Shown here piece by piece: positions 16,817 through 26,144 of a DNA stretch of 47,338 nucleotides (the first letter of the stretch is position 1; every line of letters starts with the position of its first letter). Position numbers and translations under genes: made by a program. The stretch spans positions 1-47,338 of the forward strand of contig NZ_QORI02000028.1 in assembly GCF_003325755.1 (NCBI RefSeq), read 5' to 3'. A model generated the notes under the pieces. The model was not told where the DNA came from and did not search any database. It was given only the letters and a program-made list of their open reading frames with translations. The DNA is from Pseudomonas sp. SST3 (GTDB taxonomy: Bacteria; Pseudomonadota; Gammaproteobacteria; Pseudomonadales; Pseudomonadaceae).

Positions 16817-18832
16817 TCAGATCTGCAGCAGGCGTTCGCGCAGCTTATGGATTTCGTCGCGAGTCTGCGCCGCGGCTTCGAACTCAAGGTCGCGTGCATA
16901 GGCCAGCATCTTCTCTTCCAGCTGACGAATCCGTTTGGTGATTTCGCTGGGTGAGCGCAGCTCGTTCTCGTAGCGGGCCGCCTCTTCGGCCGCCTTCGCC
17001 TCGCCGCGCCGCTTCTTGCTCCGCGAACCAGGCACGGTGGCACCTTCGAGAATGTCCTGAACATCCTTGAACACGCCCTGCGGAACGATCCCATTGGCCT
17101 CGTTGAACGCGATCTGCTTGTTGCGCCGGCGCTCGGTCTCGCCAATGGCGCGCTCCATTGATCCGGTCATATTGTCGGCGTAGAGGATCGCCCGACCATT
17201 GAGGTTGCGCGCGGCACGGCCGATGGTCTGGATCAGCGAGCGCTCGGAGCGCAGGAAGCCTTCCTTGTCCGCATCAAGGATTGCCACCAGCGATACCTCC
17301 GGCATGTCCAACCCCTCGCGCAGCAGGTTGATCCCTACCAGCACGTCGAATACGCCCAGGCGCAGATCACGGATGATCTCCACCCGCTCGACGGTATCGA
17401 TATCCGAATGCAGATAACGCACCCGAACCCCGTGATCGCCGAGGTAGTCGGTCAGGTCTTCCGCCATTCGCTTGGTCAGGGTCGTCACCAGCACCCGCTC
17501 TTCCTTGGCCACGCATTTGGTAATTTCCGAGAGCAGGTCATCGACCTGAGTCAATGCCGGCCGCACCTCGATCTGCGGATCGACCAGGCCTGTCGGCCGT
17601 ACCACCTGCTCGATTACCCGCCCGGCATGTTCTGCCTCGTAAGGCCCCGGGGTCGCCGAGACGAAGATGGTCTGCGGGCTGATGGCTTCCCATTCGTCGA
17701 AACGCATGGGCCGGTTATCCAACGCTGAAGGCAGGCGGAAACCGTACTCCACCAGGGTTTCCTTGCGCGAACGGTCGCCTTTGTACATCGCACCGACCTG
17801 CGGAACGCTGACGTGGGACTCGTCAATCACCAGCAGCGCATCGGCTGGTAGATAGTCATAGAGCGTCGGCGGCGCCTCGCCCGACGCGCGCCCTGACAGG
17901 TAACGCGAGTAGTTTTCGATGCCGTTGCAATAACCCAGCTCCATGATCATTTCCAGATCGAAACGGGTCCGCTGCTCCAACCGCTGCGCCTCCACCAGCT
18001 TATTGTTCGCTCGCAAATAATCGAGCCGATCCTTGAGCTCCACCTTGATGCTCTCAATGGCGTCCAGCAGCGTTTCGCGCGGCGTCACGTAATGGCTCTT
18101 GGGGTAGAAAGTGAAGCGCGGAAGTTTGCGGATCACCTCGCCGGTCAGCGGATCGAAGGCGGACAGGCTTTCCACCTCGTCGTCGAACAGCTCGATACGC
18201 ACCGCCTCCAGATCGGATTCGGCGGGAAAGATATCAATGACATCGCCACGCACACGAAAGGTTGCGCGCGCAAAATCCATGTCGTTACGGGTGTATTGCA
18301 GGCCGGTCAGGCGACGCAGCAGCTCGCGCTGATCGAGGCGATCACCCCGATCGACGTGCAGCACCATTTTCAGATACGACTGCGGATCACCCAGGCCATA
18401 GATGCAAGAGACGGTGGTCACGATGATCGCGTCCTTCCGCTCCAGTAACGCCTTGGTCGCTGACAGCCGCATCTGTTCGATATGGTCGTTGATCGAGGCA
18501 TCCTTCTCGATGAAGGTGTCGGACGACGGCACGTAGGCTTCCGGCTGGTAATAGTCGTAGTAGGAAACGAAGTATTCCACCGCATTGTTCGGAAAGAATG
18601 CCTTGAACTCGCCATAAAGCTGCGCGGCCAGCGTCTTGTTCGGCGCCAGCACCAGCGTCGGCCGTTGTACGTGAGCAATGACGTTGGCAATGCTGAAGGT
18701 CTTGCCGGAGCCCGTCACGCCCAGCAAGGTCTGATGCGACAACCCGGCCTCGATGCCTTCGATCATCTGCCGAATGGCTTCAGGCTGGTCACCGGCGGGT
18801 TTGAAACGCGTGACCAATTCGAACTGCGACAT
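16817..18832 (-). CDS. uvrB: UvrABC excision nuclease subunit B
   Basis: A 671-residue damage-recognition helicase subunit of nucleotide excision repair. The start [20 protein letters not shown] is standard; Walker A GVTGSGKT is at 38-45, the beta-hairpin region [12 protein letters not shown] follows the first helicase motifs, and later helicase motifs [23 protein letters not shown] and QTIGRAARN are intact. The C-terminal UVR domain that binds UvrC is at about 632-668 ([22 protein letters not shown]). Length is that of the family. It is divergent from the aminotransferase gene, with a 357-base gap between them. Confidence 0.97.
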   Translation of the reverse strand: MSQFELVTRFKPAGDQPEAIRQMIEGIEAGLSHQTLLGVTGSGKTFSIANVIAHVQRPTLVLAPNKTLAAQLYGEFKAFFPNNAVEYFVSYYDYYQPEAYVPSSDTFIEKDASINDHIEQMRLSATKALLERKDAIIVTTVSCIYGLGDPQSYLKMVLHVDRGDRLDQRELLRRLTGLQYTRNDMDFARATFRVRGDVIDIFPAESDLEAVRIELFDDEVESLSAFDPLTGEVIRKLPRFTFYPKSHYVTPRETLLDAIESIKVELKDRLDYLRANNKLVEAQRLEQRTRFDLEMIMELGYCNGIENYSRYLSGRASGEAPPTLYDYLPADALLVIDESHVSVPQVGAMYKGDRSRKETLVEYGFRLPSALDNRPMRFDEWEAISPQTIFVSATPGPYEAEHAGRVIEQVVRPTGLVDPQIEVRPALTQVDDLLSEITKCVAKEERVLVTTLTKRMAEDLTDYLGDHGVRVRYLHSDIDTVERVEIIRDLRLGVFDVLVGINLLREGLDMPEVSLVAILDADKEGFLRSERSLIQTIGRAARNLNGRAILYADNMTGSMERAIGETERRRNKQIAFNEANGIVPQGVFKDVQDILEGATVPGSRSKKRRGEAKAAEEAARYENELRSPSEITKRIRQLEEKMLAYARDLEFEAAAQTRDEIHKLRERLLQI

Positions 18833-18996
18833 ATCGACCTCTTATGATTGCGAGCCGCCCGAACACCGAGCGATCTGACGCTTCTGCAGCCCAAGGTGCT
18901 GCCACGATGCGCTGCAGGACAAACACGACCGACCATTCAATGCGGCCAGCGCCGAGATATCAAGTGCGCCGCCTGTCAGCACAGCGCGAGCGAGAC

Positions 18997-19039
18997 AATG
19001 AGGCAATGAGGCAATGAGGCAATGAGGCAATGAGGCAAT
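18997..19039. repeat. Five tandem copies of AATGAGGC between uvrB and the aminotransferase gene
   Basis: The 8-base unit AATGAGGC occurs five times without interruption at 18997-19036 and ends in AAT. It is in the 357-base divergent gap (18833-19189), where no gene is seen. The only other visible signals in the gap are a TATACT-like -10 at 19103-19108 and a C/T-rich CACCTCCTTCTC stretch just before the aminotransferase start. Such short tandem arrays can vary in copy number by slippage. Confidence 0.9.
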
Positions 19040-19189
19040 TAAAACAGCCTCGCCTCATCAGAAAAACCGCCCCAGCATATCGCGACGAAGGGCCAGGGCC
19101 GTTATACTCTTGCCCCGTTTGCGCACGCCCCTCCGCGCCGAAGCGAGGGTGCTGTTTCATTCACCTCCTTCTCTTCGAGCCTCCCCACC

Positions 19190-20386
19190 ATGAGTTTGTT
19201 CTCCGCTGTCGAAATGGCGCCGCGCGACCCGATCCTCGGCCTCAATGAAGCCTTCAATGCCGACACGCGGCCGAACAAGGTCAACCTGGGCGTTGGCGTC
19301 TACTACAACGAAGAAGGTCGAATTCCGTTGCTGCGTGCCGTGGCTGCCGCCGAGATGGCACGCCTGGAGCTGAACGCACCTCGTGGCTATCTGCCGATCG
19401 AAGGCATCGCCAGCTATGACATGGCCGTTCAGGGCCTTCTGTTCGGTGCCGACTCCGCACTGGTAGCAGACGGTCGCGTGGTGACCACTCAGGCATTGGG
19501 CGGCACCGGCGCGCTGAAAATCGGTGCGGACTTTCTCAAGCGCATGCTGCCGGACGCGGTCGTTGCCATCACCAACCCTAGTTGGGAAAACCATCGCGCC
19601 CTGTTCGAGTCCGCTGGCTTCCCCGTGCAGAACTATAGCTACTATGACGCCGCCAGCCACGGCATCGACCGCGCCGGCATGCTGGAAGACCTGAAGAACC
19701 TGCCAGCCCGTTCGATCGTCGTGCTGCACGCGTGCTGCCACAACCCGACCGGCGTCGATCTGCAGCCGGAGGATTGGAAGCAGATCCTCGAAGTGCTGCG
19801 CGCCAATGACCACGTGCCATTCATCGACATCGCCTACCAAGGCTTCGGCGACAACATCGAAGAAGACGCCGCCGCCGTGCGACTGTTCGCCGACTCAGGC
19901 ATGAGCTTCTTCGTTTCCAGCTCCTTCTCCAAGTCGTTCTCGCTGTACGGCGAACGTGTCGGCGCCCTGTCGATGGTGACTCAGAGCCGTGACGAATCGG
20001 CACGCGTGCTCTCGCAGATCAAGCGTGTCATCCGCACCAACTATTCCAACCCACCCACCCACGGCGCCACCGTGGTCTCCGCCGTTCTCAACAGCCCGGA
20101 ACTACGTGCTATGTGGGAAACCGAGCTGGGCGAGATGCGCACCCGTATTCGAGACATGCGCTTGACGATGGTCCGCCAACTGGCCGAGAAAGGTGCCAAG
20201 CAGGATTTCAGCTTCGTTGCCAAGCAGCGCGGCATGTTCTCCTACTCCGGTCTTACCGCGGCCCAGGTCGAGCGTCTACGCGCCGAGTTCGGCGTTTACG
20301 CCATCGGCACGGGCCGCATCTGCGCAGCGGCGTTGAACCACAAAAATCTGGACCACGTGACCGACGCCATCGTGCAGGTTCTGTGA
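19190..20386 (+). CDS. Aromatic/aspartate aminotransferase (class I, PLP-dependent)
   Basis: A 398-residue aminotransferase of the AspC/TyrB subgroup. It starts MSLFSAVEMAPRDPILGLNEAFNAD, typical of this group. The PLP-binding Lys248 lies in SSSFSKSFSLYGERVGAL, and CCHNPTGVD and YSNPPTHGA are the conserved cofactor and substrate segments. The protein would transfer amino groups between aromatic amino acids or aspartate and 2-oxoglutarate; substrate preference cannot be fixed from sequence. In P. aeruginosa a homologous gene also lies divergent from uvrB and is often named tyrB or phhC-like. Confidence 0.92.
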   Translation: MSLFSAVEMAPRDPILGLNEAFNADTRPNKVNLGVGVYYNEEGRIPLLRAVAAAEMARLELNAPRGYLPIEGIASYDMAVQGLLFGADSALVADGRVVTTQALGGTGALKIGADFLKRMLPDAVVAITNPSWENHRALFESAGFPVQNYSYYDAASHGIDRAGMLEDLKNLPARSIVVLHACCHNPTGVDLQPEDWKQILEVLRANDHVPFIDIAYQGFGDNIEEDAAAVRLFADSGMSFFVSSSFSKSFSLYGERVGALSMVTQSRDESARVLSQIKRVIRTNYSNPPTHGATVVSAVLNSPELRAMWETELGEMRTRIRDMRLTMVRQLAEKGAKQDFSFVAKQRGMFSYSGLTAAQVERLRAEFGVYAIGTGRICAAALNHKNLDHVTDAIVQVL

Positions 20387-20397
20387 CCGGCAAGGGG

Positions 20398-20425
20398 TTG
20401 ACTTCCCCTTAGTTATCATTAGGAT
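20398..20425 (+). promoter_or_regulatory. Promoter of tRNA-Asn
   Basis: TTGACT (20398-20403) and TAGGAT (20420-20425) are separated by 16 bases, 12 bases before the tRNA. It starts only 11 bases after the aminotransferase stop. Confidence 0.65.
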
Positions 20426-20437
20426 ACGCACCGCTGT

Positions 20438-20513
20438 TCCGCGATAGCTCAGTCGGTAGAGCAAATGACTGTTAATCATTGGGTCCCTGGTTCGAGTCCA
20501 GGTCGCGGAGCCA
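20438..20513 (+). tRNA. tRNA-Asn (GUU)
   Basis: 76 bases with encoded CCA. Acceptor TCCGCGA pairs with TCGCGGA; the anticodon loop CTGTTAA gives GTT; the T arm GGTTCGAGTCC is intact. Its 3' end and terminator are partly repeated at 20643-20706. Confidence 0.97.
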
Positions 20514-20520
20514 ATTCCAA

Positions 20521-20550
20521 AGCCTCAGGTGAAAACCTGGGGCTTTTTTG
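20521..20550 (+). terminator. Terminator of tRNA-Asn
   Basis: A 10-base-pair hairpin (AGCCTCAGGT / ACCTGGGGCT, loop GAAA) followed by six T, seven bases after the tRNA. Confidence 0.9.
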
Positions 20551-20642
20551 TATCCGTTGGAGTCTCCCCAGGGACTTCGTCCCAGGTTATTCGGCAAGCC
20601 TCACCCCTTCGGGGCCGCGCTGAAGCGCGTTCTGCTGCGCAG

Positions 20643-20706
20643 TCGAGTCCAGGTCGCGGAGCCAACTTCAAAGCCCCAGGTGAAAACCTGGGGCTTTTTG
20701 TATCCG
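20643..20706 (+). repeat. Duplicated 3' end of tRNA-Asn with its terminator
   Basis: This 64-base block repeats 20492-20556 with a few mismatches: it starts inside the T loop (TCGAGTCCAGGTCGCGGAGCCA region), runs through the CCA end and the terminator hairpin, and ends at TATCCG. The 5' two thirds of the tRNA are missing. The 86 bases between the copies (20557-20642) hold no gene and are rich in small palindromes. It could be an attachment-site scar of a lost element, since the T loop is a common crossover point of tRNA-using integrases, or a truncated second tRNA-Asn gene. No integrase is in the window. Confidence 0.85.
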
Positions 20707-20778
20707 CCAGGCTCTCACGACCTGCAGGAGCCGGCTTGCCCGCGCCCGGTCGCCGTTCCGAGCCTGCATATCCCATTG

Positions 20779-21075
20779 TTCGCGAGCAAGCTCGCTCCTA
20801 CACGAAGAGCATGGCGGGTCGGTGTTCTGTGGTCGAGCAGGTATTCGCGCGACATTGTAGGAGCCAGCTTGCTGGCGAACCGCGCTAAGCCGCTGCTCCG
20901 AGCCCGCACGCCCCATTGTTCGCGAGCAAGCTCGCTCCTACAAAGAGCATCGCCAGCCGAAGGATTCGCGGCAGATATCCCGGTAACCCTGCAGGAGCCA
21001 GCTTGCTGGCGAACCGCGCCAAGCCGCTGATCCGGGCCCGCATTATTCATTATTCGCGAGCAAGCTCGCTCCTAC
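20779..21075. repeat. Cluster of five REP elements
   Basis: Five imperfect palindromes of about 23 bases built on TTCGCGAGCAAGCTCGCTCCTAC or its GCCAGCTTGCTGGC variant lie at 20779-20801, 20857-20879, 20919-20941, 20991-21013 and 21053-21075. Orientation alternates: copies 1, 3 and 5 are GAGC-type on the plus strand, and copies 2 and 4 are the variant in the opposite orientation. Sequence between them is also partly repeated (CCGCGCTAAGCCGCTG). The 460 bases from 20707 to 21164 hold nothing else apart from the FKBP terminator. Confidence 0.92.
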
Positions 21076-21120
21076 GAAAATCCTGACGTGCAAAGGTCCG
21101 CACAAAGCTTTTATCTCGAG

Positions 21121-21150
21121 AAACGAAAACGCCCCGCATCGGCGCGTTTG
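21121..21150 (-). terminator. Terminator of the FKBP gene
   Basis: On the minus strand AAACGC and GCGTTT arms (21127-21132 and 21044 bases apart at 21144-21149) enclose a GC-rich loop and are followed by TTCGTTT, 15 bases after the stop codon at 21165. Confidence 0.7.
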
Positions 21151-21164
21151 TTATACGGCGGTGC

Positions 21165-21929
21165 TTATTGCGCCTCGGCGTTCTCAGCCGATTCGCCAAC
21201 TTCGGCCTCGGACTCAGCGGCCGGAGCGGCTTCGTTCTCGTCGCCTTTTATGCCCAGCAGCTCAAGGTCGAAGACCAGCACCGAGTTGGCCGGGATCAGC
21301 GGGCTCGGGCTTTGCTCGCCATAGGCAAGCTCGCTCGGGATGTACAGTTTGTACTTCTCACCCACATGCATCAGCTGCAGACCTTCGACCCAACCCGGAA
21401 TCACACCACCGACAGGCAGATCGATCGGCGTGCCGCGCTTGATCGAGCTATCGAAAACGGTGCCATCGGTCAAACTGCCTTCATAGTGAACGGTAACGAT
21501 GTCATTCGGACCCGGCTGAGGGCCTTCGGCTTCTTTGATCACTTCGTACTGCAGACCGGATTCGGTGGTCTTCACGCCTTCACGCTTGGCGTTTTCTTCA
21601 AGGAATTTCTTCCCGGCCGCAACGGCCTCCTTGTTCATTTCGACCATGCGCTCTTCGGCGCGCGTCTGCAGATAGGCGAAGGCTTCCATCAGCTCTTCAT
21701 CCGTCAGCTTCTGCTCTTTCTTGCCGATGGCATCGTCGATGCCCTGCGCAACCGCATTCGAGTCCAGATCAGCCATGCCTTCCTGAGCCAGGCTCTTACC
21801 CATGTTCAGGCCGATACCATAGGAGGCTTTCTGCGCCGGAGTCTCCAGCTTGGCGCTGGTTTCTGAATCACAGCCCGCCAGGACCAGGCCAACCAGGGCT
21901 ATCGCAGACGCCAAACGTTGATGTCTCAT
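21165..21929 (-). CDS. FKBP-type peptidyl-prolyl isomerase lipoprotein (Mip/FkpA/FklB-like)
   Basis: A 254-residue lipoprotein. The signal ends LVLAGC (Cys20). Residues about 25-125 form the helical dimerisation domain of the FkpA/Mip group (AQKASYGIGLNMGKSLAQEG); residues about 145-230 are the FKBP domain, with VTVHYEGSLTDGTVFDSS, PVGGVIPGWVEGLQLM and IPSELAYGEQS all matching active-site strands. The C-terminus is an unusual acidic tail rich in Ala and Glu (about 25 residues). It should help fold envelope proteins by proline isomerisation. Asp next to the lipidated Cys (CDS) might retain it in the inner membrane by the E. coli rule, which is not reliable in Pseudomonas. Confidence 0.93.
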   Translation of the reverse strand: MRHQRLASAIALVGLVLAGCDSETSAKLETPAQKASYGIGLNMGKSLAQEGMADLDSNAVAQGIDDAIGKKEQKLTDEELMEAFAYLQTRAEERMVEMNKEAVAAGKKFLEENAKREGVKTTESGLQYEVIKEAEGPQPGPNDIVTVHYEGSLTDGTVFDSSIKRGTPIDLPVGGVIPGWVEGLQLMHVGEKYKLYIPSELAYGEQSPSPLIPANSVLVFDLELLGIKGDENEAAPAAESEAEVGESAENAEAQ

Positions 21930-22099
21930 TCTGTTTCCTTAAATACGCGTGAAGGGGTGAAGCAAATCGATTGCCGGAGCTTAACAGTCGCCCACTAACA
22001 GTGGCTACCGAGCGTACCGACGTAATACGTAAAGACAATGCAAAGTAAGGAAGTGCCGCACGAAACGCACAAACAGATGAGAAACCCAAAACGAAGGCG

Positions 22100-22126
22100 A
22101 AAAAAAAGCGACCCTAAGGTCGCTTT
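22100..22126 (-). terminator. Terminator of the tRNA-Val/tRNA-Asp operon
   Basis: Perfect 7-base-pair hairpin (AGCGACC 22107-22113, GGTCGCT 22118-22124) followed on the minus strand by a run of eight T. Confidence 0.9.
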
Positions 22127-22169
22127 CTTTCGAGCTATCAAGGCGTTCAGCGGTCCTTGATGGCAAATA

Positions 22170-22246
22170 TGGCGCAGCGGACGGGACTCGAACCCGCGAC
22201 CCCCGGCGTGACAGGCCGGTATTCTAACCGACTGAACTACCGCTGC
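22170..22246 (-). tRNA. tRNA-Asp (GUC)
   Basis: 77 bases with encoded CCA. Acceptor GCAGCGG pairs with CCGCTGC, discriminator G; anticodon GTC in loop CTGTCAC; the rest closely matches E. coli tRNA-Asp. Confidence 0.97.
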
Positions 22247-22259
22247 GCTAAACCTCGAG

Positions 22260-22335
22260 TGGTGGGTGATGACGGGATCGAACCGCCGACCCTCTGCTTG
22301 TAAGGCAGATGCTCTCCCAGCTGAGCTAATCACCC
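22260..22335 (-). tRNA. tRNA-Val (UAC)
   Basis: 76 bases with encoded CCA. Acceptor GGGTGAT pairs with ATCACCC; anticodon TAC in loop CTTACAA. It is the first gene after the promoter at 22358-22386 and lies 13 bases before tRNA-Asp. Confidence 0.97.
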
Positions 22336-22357
22336 GTTTGCTCTCGAAGTGGGGCGC

Positions 22358-22386
22358 ATTCTAGAGAGGGTTCCGAACCTTGGCAA
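22358..22386 (-). promoter_or_regulatory. Promoter of the tRNA-Val/tRNA-Asp operon
   Basis: On the minus strand TTGCCA (22381-22386), a 17-base spacer and TAGAAT (22358-22363), followed by the same kind of GCGCCCC discriminator as the other tRNA operon in this window. Confidence 0.85.
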
Positions 22387-22548
22387 CCCCCTTTTGAAAA
22401 AAAAATTGAAGAACTTACAAAGACTTAGGGAACCCACTGTTTATGCCCGTTTTTGCGGTTTCCATCGGCATCGCGAGTTTTCAGGGTTGGCCTGCGTTAC
22501 AGGGAGGGGAATAATGCGCGCTTTGCTTTTACCGGAGTTTCAATCGCC

Positions 22549-23469
22549 ATGTGGTTTCGCAACCTGCTCGTCTACCGTCTCACTCAGAACGTCCCTTTCG
22601 ATGTCGAGACACTTGAAACCGCACTGGCCGCCAAGCCCGCTCGACCCTGCGCCAGCCAGGAGCTGAGCACTTACGGTTTCGTCGCGCCCTTCGGAAAAGG
22701 CGAAGACGCACCTTTAGTGCATGCCAGCCAAGGCTTTCTGCTGATCTCTACGCGCAAGGAAGAGCGCATCCTGCCCGGCAGCGTGGTCAAGGACGCGCTG
22801 AAGGATAAGGTGGACGAGATCGAAAACGAGCAGATGCGCAAGGTCTACAAGAAAGAGCGCGATCAGCTCAAGGACGACATCATCCAGTCTTTCCTGCCCC
22901 GGGCCTTCATTCGCAAGTCCGGCACCTTCGCCGCCATCGCACCAGAGCAGGGCCTGATTCTGGTCGACGCGTCCAGCCCCAAGCGCGCCGAAGACCTGCT
23001 TTCGACCCTGCGCGAAGCCATCGGCTCGCTGCCGGTGCGCCCGTTGACTGTAAAGATCGCGCCCTCGGCAACCATGACTGACTGGGTCAAGACCCAGAAA
23101 GCTGCGGAGGACTTCTTCGTGCTCGACGAGTGCGAGCTGCGCGATACCCATGAAGATGGCGGTGTAGTGCGCTGCAAGCGCCAGGACCTGACCAGTGACG
23201 AAATCCAGCAGCATCTGGGAGTCGGCAAGCAGGTCACCCAGCTCTCGCTGGGCTGGCAGGACAAGTTGTCCTTCGTGCTCGACGATAAATTAGTGATCAA
23301 GCGTCTGCGCTTCGAGGAATTGCTTCAGGATCAGGCTGAGCAGGACGGCGGTGACGACGACCTCGGTCAGCAGGACGCCAGCTTCCTGTTGATGATGCTG
23401 ACCTTCAAGGAATTCCTCCCCGCGCTGTTCGAAGCCCTGGGTGGTGAGGAGATTCCGCAGGGCATCTAA
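22549..23469 (+). CDS. rdgC: Recombination-associated protein RdgC
   Basis: A 306-residue protein of the RdgC family, whose members form a ring dimer around DNA and limit RecA activity. It starts [23 protein letters not shown], the standard N-terminus, and contains [27 protein letters not shown] and [29 protein letters not shown], characteristic of the family. The start at 22549 is chosen by family length (about 303 residues); GGAG lies 14 bases upstream, a weak spacing, and an open frame further upstream is unsupported. It is followed after 61 bases by a transporter gene with a hairpin between. Confidence 0.95.
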   Translation: MWFRNLLVYRLTQNVPFDVETLETALAAKPARPCASQELSTYGFVAPFGKGEDAPLVHASQGFLLISTRKEERILPGSVVKDALKDKVDEIENEQMRKVYKKERDQLKDDIIQSFLPRAFIRKSGTFAAIAPEQGLILVDASSPKRAEDLLSTLREAIGSLPVRPLTVKIAPSATMTDWVKTQKAAEDFFVLDECELRDTHEDGGVVRCKRQDLTSDEIQQHLGVGKQVTQLSLGWQDKLSFVLDDKLVIKRLRFEELLQDQAEQDGGDDDLGQQDASFLLMMLTFKEFLPALFEALGGEEIPQGI

Positions 23470-23480
23470 ACTGCCTTGCA

Positions 23481-23508
23481 CGCCGTCAGCACGCTGACGG
23501 CGTTCCCT
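23481..23508 (+). terminator. Hairpin terminator after rdgC
   Basis: Arms CGCCGTCA and TGACGGCG around GCACGC at 23481-23502, followed by the pyrimidine-rich TTCCCT. No long T run, so termination may be partial. Confidence 0.55.
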
Positions 23509-23530
23509 CCATAACTACAAGGTAAGCCCG

Positions 23531-24475
23531 ATGCGTGCCCTCGCCGCCCTCAGCCGCTTTGTCGGCAACACCTTCGCCCTCTGGGTCCTGCTGTTCGCCG
23601 TTCTCGCGTTCTTCCAGCCCAGCTGGTTCCGTCCTGCCACCGCCTGGATCGTCCCGCTATTGGGGTTGATCATGTTCGGCATGGGCTTGACCCTGAAAGC
23701 AGCCGACTTCGCCGAGGTGGCTCGCCGTCCGCTGTGGGTGGCGCTGGGGGTCGGAGCACAATTCCTGATCATGCCGGCGCTGGCGTGGTTGCTGTGCCAG
23801 GTGCTGGGCCTGCCGGCAGAGATAGCCGTCGGAGTCATCCTGGTCGGCTGCTGTCCGGGCGGCACCGCCTCCAACGTGATCGCCTGGTTTTCCCGGGGGG
23901 ACGTGGCGCTCTCGGTCTCGATTACCGCAGTGACCACCCTGCTCGCGCCGCTGGTGACACCTGCGTTGATCTGGCTACTGGCTTCGGCCTGGTTGCCAGT
24001 CAACTTCGGCGCGCTGTTCATCTCCATCGTACAGATCGTGCTGCTGCCGATTGCCCTAGGCCTGGTTGCGCGCCGCCTGCTGGGTAACCGGGTGCATCAG
24101 GTAGTCGAGGTGCTGCCGCTGGTTTCGGTGGTCAGCATCGTGATCATCGTCGCGGCAGTCGTTGCAGCCAGCCAGGCGAAGATCGCCGAATCCGGTCTGC
24201 TGATCATGGCGGTAGTGTTTCTGCATAACAGCCTTGGGCTCGGCATTGGCTATTTTGTCGGGCGCCTTTTCGGCCTGCCGCTGGCACAACGCAAGACGCT
24301 ATCGATCGAAGTCGGCATGCAGAACTCTGGATTGGGTGCCGCCCTGGCCAGCGCCCATTTCTCGCCACTGGCAGCGGTGCCCAGCGCGCTGTTCAGCGTC
24401 TGGCACAACCTCTCCGGCGCGCTACTGGCAACCTTCTACCGTCGAATGAAGGATGACGAACGGCAGGTTCGCTGA
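23531..24475 (+). CDS. Bile acid:sodium symporter (BASS) family transporter
   Basis: A 314-residue integral membrane protein with about nine to ten hydrophobic helices. GCCPGGTASNVIAWFSRGDVALS and EVGMQNSGLGAALASAHF are the conserved crossover-motif segments of the BASS family, which include the sodium-binding region. Bacterial members move organic anions such as pantoate or other carboxylates, sulfated compounds or bile acids; the substrate here cannot be told. It sits just after rdgC, as in P. aeruginosa. The ATG follows AAGG at about 8 bases. A GTCCGGGC/GCCCGGAC hairpin at 24493-24513 follows the gene. Confidence 0.9.
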   Translation: MRALAALSRFVGNTFALWVLLFAVLAFFQPSWFRPATAWIVPLLGLIMFGMGLTLKAADFAEVARRPLWVALGVGAQFLIMPALAWLLCQVLGLPAEIAVGVILVGCCPGGTASNVIAWFSRGDVALSVSITAVTTLLAPLVTPALIWLLASAWLPVNFGALFISIVQIVLLPIALGLVARRLLGNRVHQVVEVLPLVSVVSIVIIVAAVVAASQAKIAESGLLIMAVVFLHNSLGLGIGYFVGRLFGLPLAQRKTLSIEVGMQNSGLGAALASAHFSPLAAVPSALFSVWHNLSGALLATFYRRMKDDERQVR

Positions 24476-24492
24476 TCGTCGAGGCGCCATAG

Positions 24493-24513
24493 GTCCGGGC
24501 TACTTGCCCGGAC
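24493..24513 (+). terminator. Hairpin after the BASS transporter gene
   Basis: Perfect 8-base-pair stem GTCCGGGC/GCCCGGAC with loop TACTT, 18 bases after the stop. It lacks a good T run (TTCGTAGG), so it may act as a weak terminator. Confidence 0.5.
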
Positions 24514-24539
24514 TTCGTAGGTGTGCAAAATAGCGTCTG

Positions 24540-24583
24540 CTGAGGACGACCTCAGGCTGTACAGACTCACCGGGGACGGCCCC
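24540..24583 (+). promoter_or_regulatory. Guanidine-II (mini-ykkC) riboswitch
   Basis: Two short hairpins with ACGR loops lie 16 bases apart just before the SMR gene. The first is CTGAGG-ACGA-CCTCAG (24540-24555), the second GGGG-ACGG-CCCC (24572-24583). This pair is the defining feature of guanidine-II riboswitches, in which each ACGR loop binds one guanidinium and the two loops dock, freeing the ribosome site. GAGG at 24603-24606 is the ribosome site of the gene. The class commonly controls SMR guanidinium exporters, matching the neighbour. Confidence 0.9.
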
Positions 24584-24611
24584 ACCCAATCACCGTCCTG
24601 TCGAGGTGCGT

Positions 24612-24926
24612 ATGTCCTGGATAATTCTGTTTCTTGCCGGTCTGTTCGAGATCGGCTGGGCCGTTGGCCTGAAGTTCACCGAGGGCTTCACCCGCCCATT
24701 CCCTACCGTTCTAACGATCACTGCCATGGCGGCCAGCCTGGGTCTACTGGGTCTGGCGATGAAGGAGTTGCCGCTAGGCACCGCCTACGCCGTCTGGACC
24801 GGCGTGGGTGCGGTGGGCACCGTAATCGCCGGAATCATTTTGTTCGGCGAATCGATGAGCCTGTTCCGCTTGGGCAGCGTATTGCTCATCTGCATGGGCT
24901 TGCTCGGTCTAAAACTCAGCCACTGA
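24612..24926 (+). CDS. sugE: SMR-family guanidinium exporter Gdx (SugE)
   Basis: A 104-residue protein with four hydrophobic helices of the small multidrug resistance family. The N-terminus [21 protein letters not shown] has the essential Glu13 in the first helix, in the context of the SugE/Gdx subgroup. [20 protein letters not shown] and [26 protein letters not shown] match the family helices. Such proteins work as dual-topology dimers that exchange guanidinium for protons. The guanidine-II riboswitch directly upstream makes guanidinium export the best call rather than detergent resistance. The ATG at 24612 is preferred over a GTG two codons earlier because GAGG lies 5 bases before it. Confidence 0.94.
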   Translation: MSWIILFLAGLFEIGWAVGLKFTEGFTRPFPTVLTITAMAASLGLLGLAMKELPLGTAYAVWTGVGAVGTVIAGIILFGESMSLFRLGSVLLICMGLLGLKLSH

Positions 24927-24938
24927 GGCGTGGTAAGA

Positions 24939-24967
24939 ACGGCAGCCGGTGAAGCGCCGGCTGCCGT
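24939..24967. terminator. Bidirectional terminator between sugE and malK
   Basis: Perfect 10-base-pair stem CGGCAGCCGG/CCGGCTGCCG (24940-24949, 24957-24966) in the 45-base gap between convergent genes. The flanking T tracts are short. Confidence 0.65.
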
Positions 24968-24971
24968 GTCA

Positions 24972-26088
<1,117 letters not shown>

Positions 26089-26144
26089 TGTTGTTGTTCT
26101 CCTTCAAGCAACCGCCGCGACGACGCGCGGCGGGGTCCGCGGGG

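Noticed and set aside
20529..21050. Several overlapping open frames in the tRNA-Asn to FKBP gap
   Set aside because: They are translations of REP units and of the duplicated tRNA 3' end on both strands, with no ribosome site or conserved pattern.
20779..21075. A possible CRISPR array
   Set aside because: Repeats are palindromic, alternate in orientation, differ in sequence and have partly repeated spacers; no cas genes are present. They are REP elements.
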